A stretch of DNA of 64,000 nucleotides from Syntrophus buswellii. Its GTDB lineage: Bacteria; Desulfobacterota; Syntrophia; Syntrophales; Syntrophaceae. Shown piece by piece: positions 36,630-45,615 of this stretch. The notes beneath the pieces are model-generated. The model saw only the letters and a list, made by a program, of their open reading frames with translations. It made no database searches and was not told the DNA's origin. The position numbers were made by a program, and so were the translations under genes. The stretch is taken from positions 2,418,001-2,482,000 of the forward strand of contig NZ_CP175563.1 of NCBI RefSeq assembly GCF_046097065.1. The letters run 5' to 3'. The first letter of the stretch is position 1, and each line of letters begins with the position of its first letter.

Positions 36630-36807
36630 ATCCGGTCCGGCCTTGCCGCAGCATTCGCGGAAGTGGAACCGTCAAGGCTGTCCATTCAATAACGTCCCCT
36701 GTTGTGCGATCCTGATCAAAAGGCGCCATCCTGGAATCCGCAGCGGGGCAACTGGGAACGTTTTGTGATCCGGGGTTCGTTTCGGCCTGGAAGAGAGGAG
36801 TGGCGAA

Positions 36808-37416
36808 ATGGAGGAGGAGTCAAAATCCAAGGGCTGGTGGCAGACCCTGCCCGGCGTCCTGACGGCGGTTGCCGCCATCATCACCGCGGTTGCAGGGCTG
36901 ATTATCGCTTTGCACCAGGCGGGCATTCTGGGTGGCGGAGGGAAACCCACGTCGACGGAACAGGGATCCCCCTCACAGGGAAAAGTGGAGCAGCCTCGGC
37001 CGGAAGCGAAGCCAACGGCGACGGAAGAAAAACCCCGGCCTGCAGCGGAACCGGCCGCTGAAGCAGGAGCGGCTCCGGATTTGTTTGTCAGCGAGTTCTC
37101 CTTGAATCCGTCCCCTCCCGTCCAGGGAAGGCCGGTGTCCGTCCGCATCGGTGTTTACAACAGGGGAAAAGCCGCGTCCGGACCCTTTACCGTCCAGTGG
37201 TGGCCCGGCGAAAATTTCCCGGCAGCGGCCTGCACCTGGCGGATAGACGGCTTGGCGGCCCGGGGCGGAAGGGTCCTCACCGGCACCTACGAGGGATATC
37301 GAAGCTGGTATGCGAAACTGGTGACAAAATCGGTCGTCGACTCTTCCGGCGAGGTGCCGGAAAGCAACGAGGCCAACAACGTTTACAGGCAGACCATTCG
37401 TGTGGCCAGGCCCTGA
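36808..37416 (+). CDS. Membrane-anchored CARDB-like protein
   Basis: A 202-aa protein. One membrane helix (about residues 13-36, LPGVLTAVAAIITAVAGLII) is followed by a Pro/Glu/Ala-rich linker and a C-terminal beta-sandwich of CARDB type (LNPSPPVQGRPVSVRIGVYN, then EVPESNEANNVYR). The lack of a cleavage site suggests an inner-membrane anchor with the domain in the periplasm. CARDB domains bind other proteins or glycans. GAGG-type ribosome site. Role unknown. Confidence 0.7.
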   Translation: MEEESKSKGWWQTLPGVLTAVAAIITAVAGLIIALHQAGILGGGGKPTSTEQGSPSQGKVEQPRPEAKPTATEEKPRPAAEPAAEAGAAPDLFVSEFSLNPSPPVQGRPVSVRIGVYNRGKAASGPFTVQWWPGENFPAAACTWRIDGLAARGGRVLTGTYEGYRSWYAKLVTKSVVDSSGEVPESNEANNVYRQTIRVARP

Positions 37417-37661
37417 GCGGAAGGGGCCCGCCATCACGCCCCCTGTCGCCCTTCCGGGATGCCGGCCACCGGGAAGCGCCTTTTCACCGCACCGCCCGCA
37501 GCCACCGGTCTTCCGGGTCATCGATGGCGGCCGGCAAGACCCGGCCGCCCTTTTCATCCCGATCCGCCATCCCGGGCCCCGCAAACCGCCGGGATTCGAT
37601 GCCGGGCCCGGGATTGGGGAAAAAGCAGGCAGGCGGACCGGCCTTACGGAATTCTCCCCTT

Positions 37662-38321
37662 TCAGGGCAAGACGGCCTGTTTGAACGTCTCGAAGCCGAC
37701 GCCCTCGATGAAATCGCCCAGGCGCTGCTTCTTGGCATTTTCCTTATAGTAGTTCACCACCTTGTCGATAAGGGCCAGGGCCTCGTCATCCGACAGGTTC
37801 TCCGCCAGGAGCTGACCGATTCTCGGTCTCGCGCTGGCGCATCCGCCGACCAGCAGCCTCCAGCCCTTGGGGGTTCCGATCAGCCCCACGTCTTTGATGG
37901 CCGATTCAGCGCACGAATTGATGCACCCCGACACCCCCATCTTGAATTTCCAGGGGAGCTCCATGCCGTGATAAATCTGGTCCAGCTTCAGGCCCACTCC
38001 CACGGAATCCTGCTGCCCCCTCTTGCAGAAGGTGGTCCCCGGACAGATCTTGACGCTTCTGATGCAGAGGCCGATGGCCGCCCCGGGGGGCATTCCCAGA
38101 TCCGCCCAGGCATGGTCGATGTCATCGGGATCGATTCCTACGATGGCTATGCGCTGGGCCGACGTTATCTTCAGCGCCTTCGCCTTGTACTTCTCGGCGA
38201 CGTCGGCGATCTTCCGCAGACCCGCCGGATCGATGATTCCTCCGGGGATGTGCGGAGCAATGGCAAACGTTTCCTTGTCCCTCTGAACAATGGCCCCCTT
38301 TTCCAGAATGTCTTTGGACAT
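37662..38321 (-). CDS. Small siroheme sulfite/nitrite-reductase-like protein
   Basis: A 219-aa protein with the layout of low-molecular-weight (assimilatory-type) sulfite reductases. The N-terminal ferredoxin-like half is followed by the siroheme/4Fe-4S cysteines CPGTTFC (about residue 94-100) and GCINSC (about 132-137). It is much shorter than dissimilatory or classical assimilatory enzymes. Related small proteins occur widely in anaerobic deltaproteobacteria and methanogens, and their physiological role is often unclear. No dsr, asr or cysteine-biosynthesis genes are adjacent. It may reduce sulfite or act as an electron-transfer protein. Confidence 0.82.
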   Translation of the reverse strand: MSKDILEKGAIVQRDKETFAIAPHIPGGIIDPAGLRKIADVAEKYKAKALKITSAQRIAIVGIDPDDIDHAWADLGMPPGAAIGLCIRSVKICPGTTFCKRGQQDSVGVGLKLDQIYHGMELPWKFKMGVSGCINSCAESAIKDVGLIGTPKGWRLLVGGCASARPRIGQLLAENLSDDEALALIDKVVNYYKENAKKQRLGDFIEGVGFETFKQAVLP

Positions 38322-38743
38322 AATCGATTCGAACCTCCTGAAGTTTTAGTTTACTGTTCTGAAAATCCATATTACATTGTTTTCAGCCGTAAGTAAATCG
38401 CGGCAGCACCCACCGGAATCGGCGGAATTGATCACCGGATGCTGAAGCAGATTGAATCGTTTCCTTTTCTGGAAAAAGATACTCCCCGGCCGTTATCTCA
38501 ATGCCAATGGCATTCCGTCACGGCGGTCATCCCGGAGCGCCCCGCGGGATTCCCTCTTCAACCCGGACTGTGGTAAAAAGAACACAGCGCGCTTTCAACG
38601 CGGAGGGCGGAACACGGAACGGCAAAAAAATATAATAATATTATCAACTGCTTAGAAATGCGGTCCTCGCGAAGTGTGACTTTTTTCTCTGGAACATGTC
38701 TTGCTTTATCCGGTCAGCTATCTATTAACGAAGGATCCTATTT
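38322..38743. other. Intergenic region upstream of lpxC
   Basis: About 420 bases between divergent genes. An AT-rich tract with a short ATAATATTAT palindrome lies near 38630-38645. No gene or RNA was recognised. Confidence 0.4.
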
Positions 38744-39676
38744 ATGAATTTTCAAAAAACTCTCAAAAATGAACTGACCTGCCAGAGTGTAGGGTTGCAT
38801 ACCGGTAGAAAAATCACCATGACCATCAGGCCCGCGGCCTCAGATGAGGGCATTCTGCTGGTCCGCAGGGACAAGGACCGCGGCCATCGCATCAAGGTCT
38901 CCCTGGAAAACGTTACGGACACCACCTTGGCAACAACCATCGGCACGAACGGCACGGCGGTTTCCACGGTTGAACACATCCTTTCGGCATTCAGCGGCAT
39001 GGGCGTGGATAACGCGATTATCGAAGTTGACGGGCCGGAAATTCCGATCATGGATGGCAGTGCCCTTCCATTTGTCGAAATGGTGAAGAAGGCCGGCACC
39101 TGCATGCAGGAGAAATTAAGGGAATACCTGGTCGTAACAAAACCCGTTCATGTATCGGAAGGGGAGAGTTACGCGATGTTTGTGCCCTCGGCCTCTTTCG
39201 AAATCACGTACAGAATCAAGTTTGACCACCCCTCCATCGGGGTTCAGTCCTATCATCTCATCGTGTCGGACGAATCGTACGAACAGGAAATCTGCAATTC
39301 CCGGACTTTCGGGTTTTTAAAGGATGTGGAATACCTTCAGGCCAGAGGCCTGGCCCTCGGCGGTTCTCTCAAGAACGCCGTCATCCTGGACGAAACCAGG
39401 ATCATCAACAAGGAGGGCCTGAGAGCCCCGGATGAATTCGTCAAGCACAAGATCCTGGATGCGATCGGGGATCTCTCGCTGACAGGAATGCCCGTTATGG
39501 GGCATTTTGTAGCCTACAAATCCGGCCACAAATTGAATTCCATGCTGTTGAAGGCATTGTTCGAACAAAAAGAAAGCTGGACGACGGCGACGGCGGTGAA
39601 TATCCAGGAGCCTTACGAAGCGCTGAACGCCCTGGATGCCCCTTCCTACAAAATGCTGAACGCCGTCCACGCGTAA
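38744..39676 (+). CDS. lpxC: UDP-3-O-acyl-N-acetylglucosamine deacetylase
   Basis: A 310-aa zinc amidase, the first committed step of lipid A synthesis in the cytoplasm. HTGRKI near the N-terminus, VEHILSAFSGMGVDNA (zinc His) and HKILDAIGDLSLTG (zinc His and Asp) are characteristic, as is the final GHKLN motif. The length is normal for the family. It is preceded by AAGGATCC. It supports a Gram-negative host with lipid A. It is not in the usual fts/mur cluster here and stands alone, convergent with rpoD. Confidence 0.95.
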   Translation: MNFQKTLKNELTCQSVGLHTGRKITMTIRPAASDEGILLVRRDKDRGHRIKVSLENVTDTTLATTIGTNGTAVSTVEHILSAFSGMGVDNAIIEVDGPEIPIMDGSALPFVEMVKKAGTCMQEKLREYLVVTKPVHVSEGESYAMFVPSASFEITYRIKFDHPSIGVQSYHLIVSDESYEQEICNSRTFGFLKDVEYLQARGLALGGSLKNAVILDETRIINKEGLRAPDEFVKHKILDAIGDLSLTGMPVMGHFVAYKSGHKLNSMLLKALFEQKESWTTATAVNIQEPYEALNALDAPSYKMLNAVHA

Positions 39677-39692
39677 GGCATCGACCGGACCC

Positions 39693-39712
39693 CTGCGGCG
39701 GAAACGCCGCAG
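39693..39712. terminator. Strong hairpin between convergent lpxC and rpoD
   Basis: CTGCGGCG and CGCCGCAG form a perfect eight-pair stem around a GAAA tetraloop, 16 bases after the lpxC stop. No U-tract follows, so it may need Rho or act as a 3' stabiliser. Confidence 0.55.
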
Positions 39713-39856
39713 AGAACTTCCTCCCGGAATCTTACCATCCCGATTCCCCATCAACGTCCGCCCGCATGGCGGCATCGTAGGCTCCGCCGCATTGGGGCAC
39801 ATGCCCGCGCCCCCTCTGCCGTGTCGACCGGCCGTTATCTTCGCCCGGCCACGGGA

Positions 39857-41596
39857 TTACAACTGCTTGTTCACCCGCCGCCGGGATGGGTTTCTCAGTT
39901 TGCGGATGACATTGATCTCGATGGGATCGGGAATCTCCTCCTCGCTTTCCCCCTTCTCCAGCTCTTCGTCACCGTAATCCATTCTCTCGCTGATTCCAAA
40001 ACGCATCCGGAGAACCTTTTCTTCCCGGGGGGTAAGCGTCGACAAGATCTTTCTTGTCTGCTCCGCCAGGTCCATGCTGATTGTTGCTTCCGAAGGCGAC
40101 ATGATCTTCTTGTCCTCGATGAAATCGCCCAGATGGCTGTCCTCCTCTTCCCCGATGGGCGTTTCCAGCGAGATGGGCTCCTTGGCGATTTTCAGAACTT
40201 TTCTCACCTTCTCCAGGGGATACTCCATCTTGTTGGCAATCTCGTCGGGACTCGGCTCCCGGCCCAGCTCCTGCACCAGATAACGCGAAGTGCGGATCAG
40301 CTTGTTGATGGTCTCAATCATGTGCACGGGAATCCGGATGGTTCGGGCCTGGTCGGCAATCGCCCGGGTGATCGCCTGCCGGATCCACCAGGTTGCATAG
40401 GTTGAAAATTTATATCCCCGCTGATATTCGAACTTATCCACGGCCTTCATCAACCCGATATTGCCTTCCTGGATCAGGTCGAGAAACTGCAGGCCACGGT
40501 TCGTATATTTCTTCGCGATACTGACCACCAGGCGCAGATTGGCTTCCACCAGCTTCCGCTTGGCCTCCTCGGCCTTTTTTTCGCCGTTCTCGATGTTAAA
40601 GAGTATTTTTTTGAAGGCGGTGGTCGAGTAGCCTGTCTCCCTCGAAATATTCTTGAGCTTCCGGTTGGCCTCCCGGATCGCGGAATCCGCGGCTTGCAGC
40701 TTATCCAGCGTAATGCCGTACTCTCCGCAGACAGCCTCCTCCGACTCCTTCTTCAGCCTGGCACAGGCCTTTTCGATCTGCGTGAGCGAAAGGCCTGTTT
40801 CATCCTTGCACCTCTGGATGTCCTCCTCTGCCTTTTCCAGGTCGGAAAGGTAGACCTTGATATTGGAAATGAGCTTGTCGATCTGTTTTTTCCCGAACCG
40901 GACTTTCCGGCAAAGCCGGGTAATGGCTTTCTTGTTTTTTTCCAGCTGGATTTTTAAGGCCTTTCTATCCTCCTCTCCGATGTCCTTCGCCTTGAGCCTC
41001 TGAAGAATGACTTCGTTCTTGCCGTCCAGCATGGCGACCTTATCGAGCAGTCTTACAACACGCTCCCGCTGGGTATCCTCCTCGACATAACCGTCTTCAT
41101 CCTCGAGATTATCAATGACATTCTTGATGCGGATCTCATCCGTTTTCAGCTTTTTCCCGATATCAACGACGTCCTTTACGGAGGCCTTGACGCCGAAGAC
41201 GGCCCCCATGGCCTCGGAAGCGCCCTCTTCAATGATCTTGGCAATCTCCACCTCACCCTCACGGCTCAGCAGGGACACGTAGCCCATCTCGCGCAGATAC
41301 ATCTTCACCGGGTCGCCCGTTTTGCCCACGACGGACATCATATCGACGAGTTCGCCTTCCTTTGCTGTGGTCTCGTGCTCTTCGACGGGGCTCTTCACCA
41401 GGATCTTTTCGCCCTTGTCCGTATCGATGATATCGATGTTCTTTTCTCCAAACAGCATGATGATATCGTCGATCTGATCGGAAGACGTGATGTCGGACGG
41501 CAAAAGGTCGTTTACATCGTCATACGTCAGGAATCCCTTTTCCTCGCCCAGCGAGATCAACTTTTTAAAGTCTTCTGATTGTATATCTTTTCCCAT
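39857..41596 (-). CDS. rpoD: RpoD-type sigma factor with aberrant region 4.2
   Basis: A 579-aa sigma70 protein. Region 1.1 (GFLTYDDVNDLLP), 1.2 (DPVKMYLREMG), a charged non-conserved region, 2.1-2.4 (DLIQEGNIGLMKAVDKFEY, then FSTYATWWIRQAITRA), 3 and 4.1 (TPREEKVLRMRFGI) are all normal. Region 4.2 is not: the expected TLEEVG...VTRERIRQIEAKAL is replaced by an acidic stretch (YGDEELEKGESEEEIPDP) before a recognisable IRKLRNPSRRR. Thus the helix-turn-helix that reads the -35 box is missing in sequence. No alternative frame restores it. The gene sits in the canonical place after dnaG. The ATG at 41596 is chosen over a GTG three codons earlier. If this is the only RpoD, -35 recognition must differ; a second copy elsewhere is possible. 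Confidence 0.9.
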   Translation of the reverse strand: MGKDIQSEDFKKLISLGEEKGFLTYDDVNDLLPSDITSSDQIDDIIMLFGEKNIDIIDTDKGEKILVKSPVEEHETTAKEGELVDMMSVVGKTGDPVKMYLREMGYVSLLSREGEVEIAKIIEEGASEAMGAVFGVKASVKDVVDIGKKLKTDEIRIKNVIDNLEDEDGYVEEDTQRERVVRLLDKVAMLDGKNEVILQRLKAKDIGEEDRKALKIQLEKNKKAITRLCRKVRFGKKQIDKLISNIKVYLSDLEKAEEDIQRCKDETGLSLTQIEKACARLKKESEEAVCGEYGITLDKLQAADSAIREANRKLKNISRETGYSTTAFKKILFNIENGEKKAEEAKRKLVEANLRLVVSIAKKYTNRGLQFLDLIQEGNIGLMKAVDKFEYQRGYKFSTYATWWIRQAITRAIADQARTIRIPVHMIETINKLIRTSRYLVQELGREPSPDEIANKMEYPLEKVRKVLKIAKEPISLETPIGEEEDSHLGDFIEDKKIMSPSEATISMDLAEQTRKILSTLTPREEKVLRMRFGISERMDYGDEELEKGESEEEIPDPIEINVIRKLRNPSRRRVNKQL

Positions 41597-41649
41597 AACG
41601 GTCACTCCATGAATTCGGTGAATGATCAGGACAAAAAGCCGGGGAAGGC

Positions 41650-43431
41650 CTACAAATCCTTTTCTTCCCTCATTAATCGCTCTTTTTCCATTAAAAGTTT
41701 TCGGCCAAGATCTGAATCTCCGGAGGATTGAGCAGCCGACAGACGCTCCGTCAGGCTTTTATGCCGCTCCTTGTACCAGCGCCTCTTCACCTGCCGGATC
41801 ATGTCAGAGGAGAGAGGCCCCAGGCTCTCCTTCGAAAAAGGGCTTTCCTGGATCAGCAATTTCACCAATGCCTCCGAACGTTCGGAAGGCTCCTGCCCCT
41901 GGAGAAAGGAAAGGGCGCTTTCGGGAGCCGGGTTTGCCTCCCCGGATACGTAGCGGCCCCAGGCCTCTCCGATGGACTTCAGTTCGCGATCCAGAAAATA
42001 GTTCATCGCATTTGCCTCAACGACGGAAGGAACAACCGTCGGACATTCCATCATGAGATGAATGAGATTGACTTCCGGTCCGGCCGCTCTTTTTTCCGGC
42101 CGCCGGGACGGTGGGGCTTCCCTGCTTCGTTTTGGAGAAAGCCGCCCGTACACTTCTTTTTTCAGGATGTCCTGATCGATGCCCAGCTTCTCCGACACCC
42201 GCTTGATAAAGAGATTCCGGTCGATGACATCCTCGATCCCGGTTATGAACGCAGCCGCCCGGACGGCGGCTTCTCCCCGCTCCTCGAAGGTCGCACCTCC
42301 CCCAATGACGGTGTCGATATAATAATCAACGATCGAGGGGGCCTCTTCCACTCTCCGTTCCAGAGCCTCTCCGCCGAAGCGGCGTACAAAATCGTCGGGG
42401 TCCAGCCCTTCAGGGAGAATGACGGCCCTCGCATCCATGTGCGCCGCAACGAACAGCTCCACGCTTCTCGCCAGCGCCTTCTTTCCCGCCTCGTCTGAAT
42501 CGAAGAGAACGGCAGCCCGCTCGGCATAACGCTTGATCAAGACGACATGGTCCCTGGTCAGGGCCGTGCCCAGCGTCGCCACGACATTCCTGATTCCCGC
42601 ATCCCAGAGAGCGATCAGATCAAAATATCCTTCAACGAAGATTCCATACCCCTTCTCTCGGATCGCGTCTTTCGACGAATTCAATCCGTAAAGCTGCCTT
42701 CCTTTGCTGTAAGCAGCCGATTCCGGCGAATTCAAGTACTTCGGCTCGCCGTCCCCCAGAATTCTGCCTCCAAAGGCGATGATCCTTCCTTCCACGTCCT
42801 TGACGGGAAACATCAGCCGGTGACGAAAGCGATCGTACTGAACGTCCGGCCGGTCTTCCTTGACCACGATGAGGCCGGCTTCGGCGGCCATTTTTAACGA
42901 AACCTTCTGCTGTTCGAGATGGCTCTTCAAATGCCGCCAGCCATCGGAAGCATATCCCAGGCCAAATTCCTTTATGGTGGACTCTTTCAGCCCCCGTTCC
43001 TTCAAATAGCTCAGCGCAGCCTTCCCGCCGGGGGATAACAGGTTGGCTGTAAAATAGGCTGCTGCAATGTGATTGATTTGGATGATCTGCTCTCTGGCAT
43101 TGGGTGAATGTTTTCCCCCTCGAAGAAAAGGAGAAGCAGGAAGAGCAACCCCCGCCCTGTCCGCCAGCAGCTTCAAGGCCTCTGGAAAGGTCGCGTTGTT
43201 CAGGCGCATCAAAAAGGCGAAAATATCCCCTTTTTCTCCGCAGCCGAAACAATAGAACATCTGTTTTTCACGATTCACCGTGAAAGACGGGGTCTTTTCG
43301 TTGTGAAAAGGGCACAGCCCCAGAAAATTCCTCCCGGCTTTTTTCAGGGAGACATACTCCGATATCAGTTCAACGATATCCAGCCTGCTTTTGATTTCCG
43401 CTACCTTGTCCCCGGGCTGAACTCCTTTCAC
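41650..43431 (-). CDS. dnaG: DNA primase
   Basis: A 593-aa primase that makes RNA primers at the replication fork. The CHC2-type zinc finger (LCPFHNEKTPSF, then FYCFGCGEKGD) is at residues 38-68. The catalytic Toprim domain has FVEGYFD (about 265) and LFDSDEAGKKA (about 310). A C-terminal helical DnaB-binding domain follows. The GTG at 43431 follows CGGAG. It is 26 bases after the yqeY-like gene and 53 before rpoD, the classic macromolecular-synthesis operon, but without rpsU in front. Confidence 0.95.
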   Translation of the reverse strand: MKGVQPGDKVAEIKSRLDIVELISEYVSLKKAGRNFLGLCPFHNEKTPSFTVNREKQMFYCFGCGEKGDIFAFLMRLNNATFPEALKLLADRAGVALPASPFLRGGKHSPNAREQIIQINHIAAAYFTANLLSPGGKAALSYLKERGLKESTIKEFGLGYASDGWRHLKSHLEQQKVSLKMAAEAGLIVVKEDRPDVQYDRFRHRLMFPVKDVEGRIIAFGGRILGDGEPKYLNSPESAAYSKGRQLYGLNSSKDAIREKGYGIFVEGYFDLIALWDAGIRNVVATLGTALTRDHVVLIKRYAERAAVLFDSDEAGKKALARSVELFVAAHMDARAVILPEGLDPDDFVRRFGGEALERRVEEAPSIVDYYIDTVIGGGATFEERGEAAVRAAAFITGIEDVIDRNLFIKRVSEKLGIDQDILKKEVYGRLSPKRSREAPPSRRPEKRAAGPEVNLIHLMMECPTVVPSVVEANAMNYFLDRELKSIGEAWGRYVSGEANPAPESALSFLQGQEPSERSEALVKLLIQESPFSKESLGPLSSDMIRQVKRRWYKERHKSLTERLSAAQSSGDSDLGRKLLMEKERLMREEKDL

Positions 43432-43457
43432 TTCGCCACTCCGTCACGGCCGCATCA

Positions 43458-43907
43458 TCACGAACCGGAAAGCCTCGCCTTCAACCGTTCGTTGACCGCC
43501 TTGCCGTCCGCCTTTCCCGTCACCTTGGGCATCAGGACTTTCATAACCTTCCCCATATCCTTGATGCTGGCCGCCTGGACCTCCTGGATGGCCTTTTCAA
43601 TCTCGGCATCCAGTTCCTCTTCGGAGAGCTGTTGGGGCATGAACGCCTGTATCATCTCCAATTCCAGGGACTCCTTCTGAACTAAATCGTCCCTTCCACC
43701 GAGTTTGAATTGTTCGATGGAATCCCTTCTCTGCTTGGCCATGGATGAGAGCAGCTGCAGGACTTCCGCTTCGTTCAGCTCCCTGTGCAAGTCTATTTCC
43801 CTGTTGTGCAGGGCGGCCTTCATGAGACGCAGCGTCGAAAGACGCGCCTTGTCCTGCTGCTTCGCCGCCTTTATCAACTCTGTTTCCACGATTTCCTTGA
43901 AGCTCAT
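43458..43907 (-). CDS. GatB/YqeY domain protein
   Basis: A 149-aa YqeY-family protein with the helical domain found at the C-terminus of GatB. Typical phrases are KEIVETELIKAAKQQDKARL, STLRLMKAALHN and EEELDAEIEKAI. The family may bind tRNA or act near amidotransferases, but its role is unproven. The ATG at 43907 follows AAAAGGGAG, 30 codons inside the longest frame. It heads the yqeY-dnaG-rpoD operon, an arrangement seen in many bacteria. Confidence 0.9.
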   Translation of the reverse strand: MSFKEIVETELIKAAKQQDKARLSTLRLMKAALHNREIDLHRELNEAEVLQLLSSMAKQRRDSIEQFKLGGRDDLVQKESLELEMIQAFMPQQLSEEELDAEIEKAIQEVQAASIKDMGKVMKVLMPKVTGKADGKAVNERLKARLSGS

Positions 43908-44224
43908 TGTTTCTCCCTTTTTCCGTTCTTTGTTCCGCCATTCCGGGATTTGCCCCTTACTACAGGATGAGGATTCATCAAAAGCAAAACAACACACAAG
44001 GGCGGACTTGCGTGCTGGGGATTAAACGAGGAGTTTCTCTTTGAAAGAATAAGGATCTATGGCTGCACCTCTGCGGATTTCAAAATCACCATGTCATGAA
44101 AGAGCCTTACATTACACATCAGGAAGCGGCCAATCCGCGGAGCAGACAGCCGCGCAGGAATGCATCTGAGAATCAATATCGTAACTAAATTTAATTACTT
44201 CTTAAGACTTGTCAACGTCTTTAT
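43908..44224. other. Upstream region of the yqeY-dnaG-rpoD operon
   Basis: No gene seen. On the minus strand TTGACA (44215-44210), then 16 bases and TAAATT (44193-44188), is a plausible promoter, about 280 bases before the yqeY start. No rpsU was found. Confidence 0.4.
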
Positions 44225-44572
44225 TTATCCAACTTCATCCCTCAGTTTGCGCCCCCCCAGCACGTGCATATGGAGATGGAAAATGACCTGGCCGCCCTCC
44301 GCGTTGCAGTTGATGACGACTCGGAACCCCTTTTCATCAATGGATTTGAGCTTGGCGACTTTCTGGGCCGCGGCCATCAACTTCATGAGATCCGTCATGG
44401 AATCGGAGGAGACATCCATCAACGTGGAGATGTGGCGCTTGGGAATCACAATGACGTGCACCGGTGCCATGGGGTGAATGTCATCAAAGGCCAGTACGGA
44501 ATCATCCTCATAAACCCTGGAGCAGGGAATCTCACCCCCAATGATCTTGCAGAACAGGCAGTCTTCCGACAT
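44225..44572 (-). CDS. HIT-family nucleotide hydrolase (HinT-like)
   Basis: A 115-aa histidine-triad protein that hydrolyses AMP-lysyl-type phosphoramidates. The N-terminal CLFCKIIGGEIP contributes a Zn-type CxxC half-site, and HLHMHVLGG is the HxHxHxx triad. The length is typical of HinT. The ribosome site is GGAGAG. It lies downstream of hisA on the same strand with a 200-base gap, so cotranscription is possible. Confidence 0.95.
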   Translation of the reverse strand: MSEDCLFCKIIGGEIPCSRVYEDDSVLAFDDIHPMAPVHVIVIPKRHISTLMDVSSDSMTDLMKLMAAAQKVAKLKSIDEKGFRVVINCNAEGGQVIFHLHMHVLGGRKLRDEVG

Positions 44573-44776
44573 GTTGCGCTCTCCTTCTTTGATAAAACAT
44601 TCCGGCAGATTTCAGGTTTTCGGTCTCTTCCTTTCCTGCCGTCCTCCCCTTCCGCCCGCTTCAGAGCCAGGGGGGGCAAGCCGGACAGATGGAGGCGATG
44701 CAGGTTCATTTCGGGCGCGGCCCGGAAAATGGACGGGGCTGCCAGAGGAAGGAACACGCTGTTCGCACCCCGGGCT

Positions 44777-45505
44777 TCAGACCCGCTTCGTCAGGCGGAT
44801 CGCCTCTTCAAGGGAAATGGCACCTGAATAGAGGGCCTTGCCGACAATAACCCCGGAAATGCCCGCCTCTTCCAGGGGAAGGAGCTTTTTGATGTCTTCG
44901 AGGGTCGCGACTCCACCGGAGGCGATCACCGGAATTTCAATCTCTTCGGCCAGGCTTTTCGTAGCATCCACGTTTACCCCGGTCTGCATCCCGTCCCTGC
45001 TGATATCGGTATAGACCACGGCGGCCACGCCGCGGTTTTCGTAGGACTTTGCCAGCTCCGAAGCCGTCATTTCGCTCTGCTCCGTCCAGCCCTCGACGGC
45101 AACTTTCCCGTTGGCCGCATCGATGCCGAGGATGATGCGCCCCGGGAACATTTCACAGGCTTTATACACAAGCACACGATCCTTGAGGGCGGCCGTTCCC
45201 AGAATCACCCACTGCACCCCCATATCCAGATAGCTCTTTGCGGTCGCCAGGTCCCGGATTCCGCCGCCGATTTCCACGGGGAGGGAGACCTCCCTGACAA
45301 TTTGACGGATGATCCCGGCATTGACCGGTGCGCCGGCAACCGATCCGTCGAGATCCACCAGGTGCAGGCGCTCAGCACCTTTCTCACGCCACAACCGCGC
45401 CATCTCTGCAGGGTGGTCGGAGTATACCGTGACGCGGTTAAAGTCTCCCTGAAGGAGCCGTACGCATTTTCCATCCTTCAGATCTATTGCAGGAATAATA
45501 ACCAC
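44777..45505 (-). CDS. hisA: Phosphoribosylformimino-5-aminoimidazole carboxamide isomerase
   Basis: A 242-aa TIM-barrel enzyme of histidine synthesis. It shows the two half-barrel phosphate-binding repeats: IPAIDLKDGKCVRLLQGDF with the first Asp, and VYTDISRDGMQTG with the second. EIGGGIRDL and IASGGV are the phosphate loops. It starts with GTG after GAGAGGG. Other his genes lie upstream on the same strand. hisF and hisH are not in the window. Confidence 0.95.
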   Translation of the reverse strand: MVIIPAIDLKDGKCVRLLQGDFNRVTVYSDHPAEMARLWREKGAERLHLVDLDGSVAGAPVNAGIIRQIVREVSLPVEIGGGIRDLATAKSYLDMGVQWVILGTAALKDRVLVYKACEMFPGRIILGIDAANGKVAVEGWTEQSEMTASELAKSYENRGVAAVVYTDISRDGMQTGVNVDATKSLAEEIEIPVIASGGVATLEDIKKLLPLEEAGISGVIVGKALYSGAISLEEAIRLTKRV

Positions 45506-45615
45506 TTCGAAAAACCCTCTCAGTAATTGACGGATTTGACACGACCGGGCCTTGACGCCCTTTGGGAAAATCTTAAACCGGGCCCGCCGGAACGCCTATT
45601 TGGAGACAGAAACCG

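Noticed and set aside
38701..38728. TTGCTT-16-TATTAA as the lpxC promoter
   Set aside because: The -10 box would lie only 15 bases from the ATG, which leaves no room for a transcript carrying the ribosome site.
39857..40010. A frameshift explaining the odd end of RpoD
   Set aside because: Both alternative frames were read through the region. Neither gives VTRERIRQIE-like sequence, and both run into stops. So the divergence looks real unless the base sequence itself is wrong.
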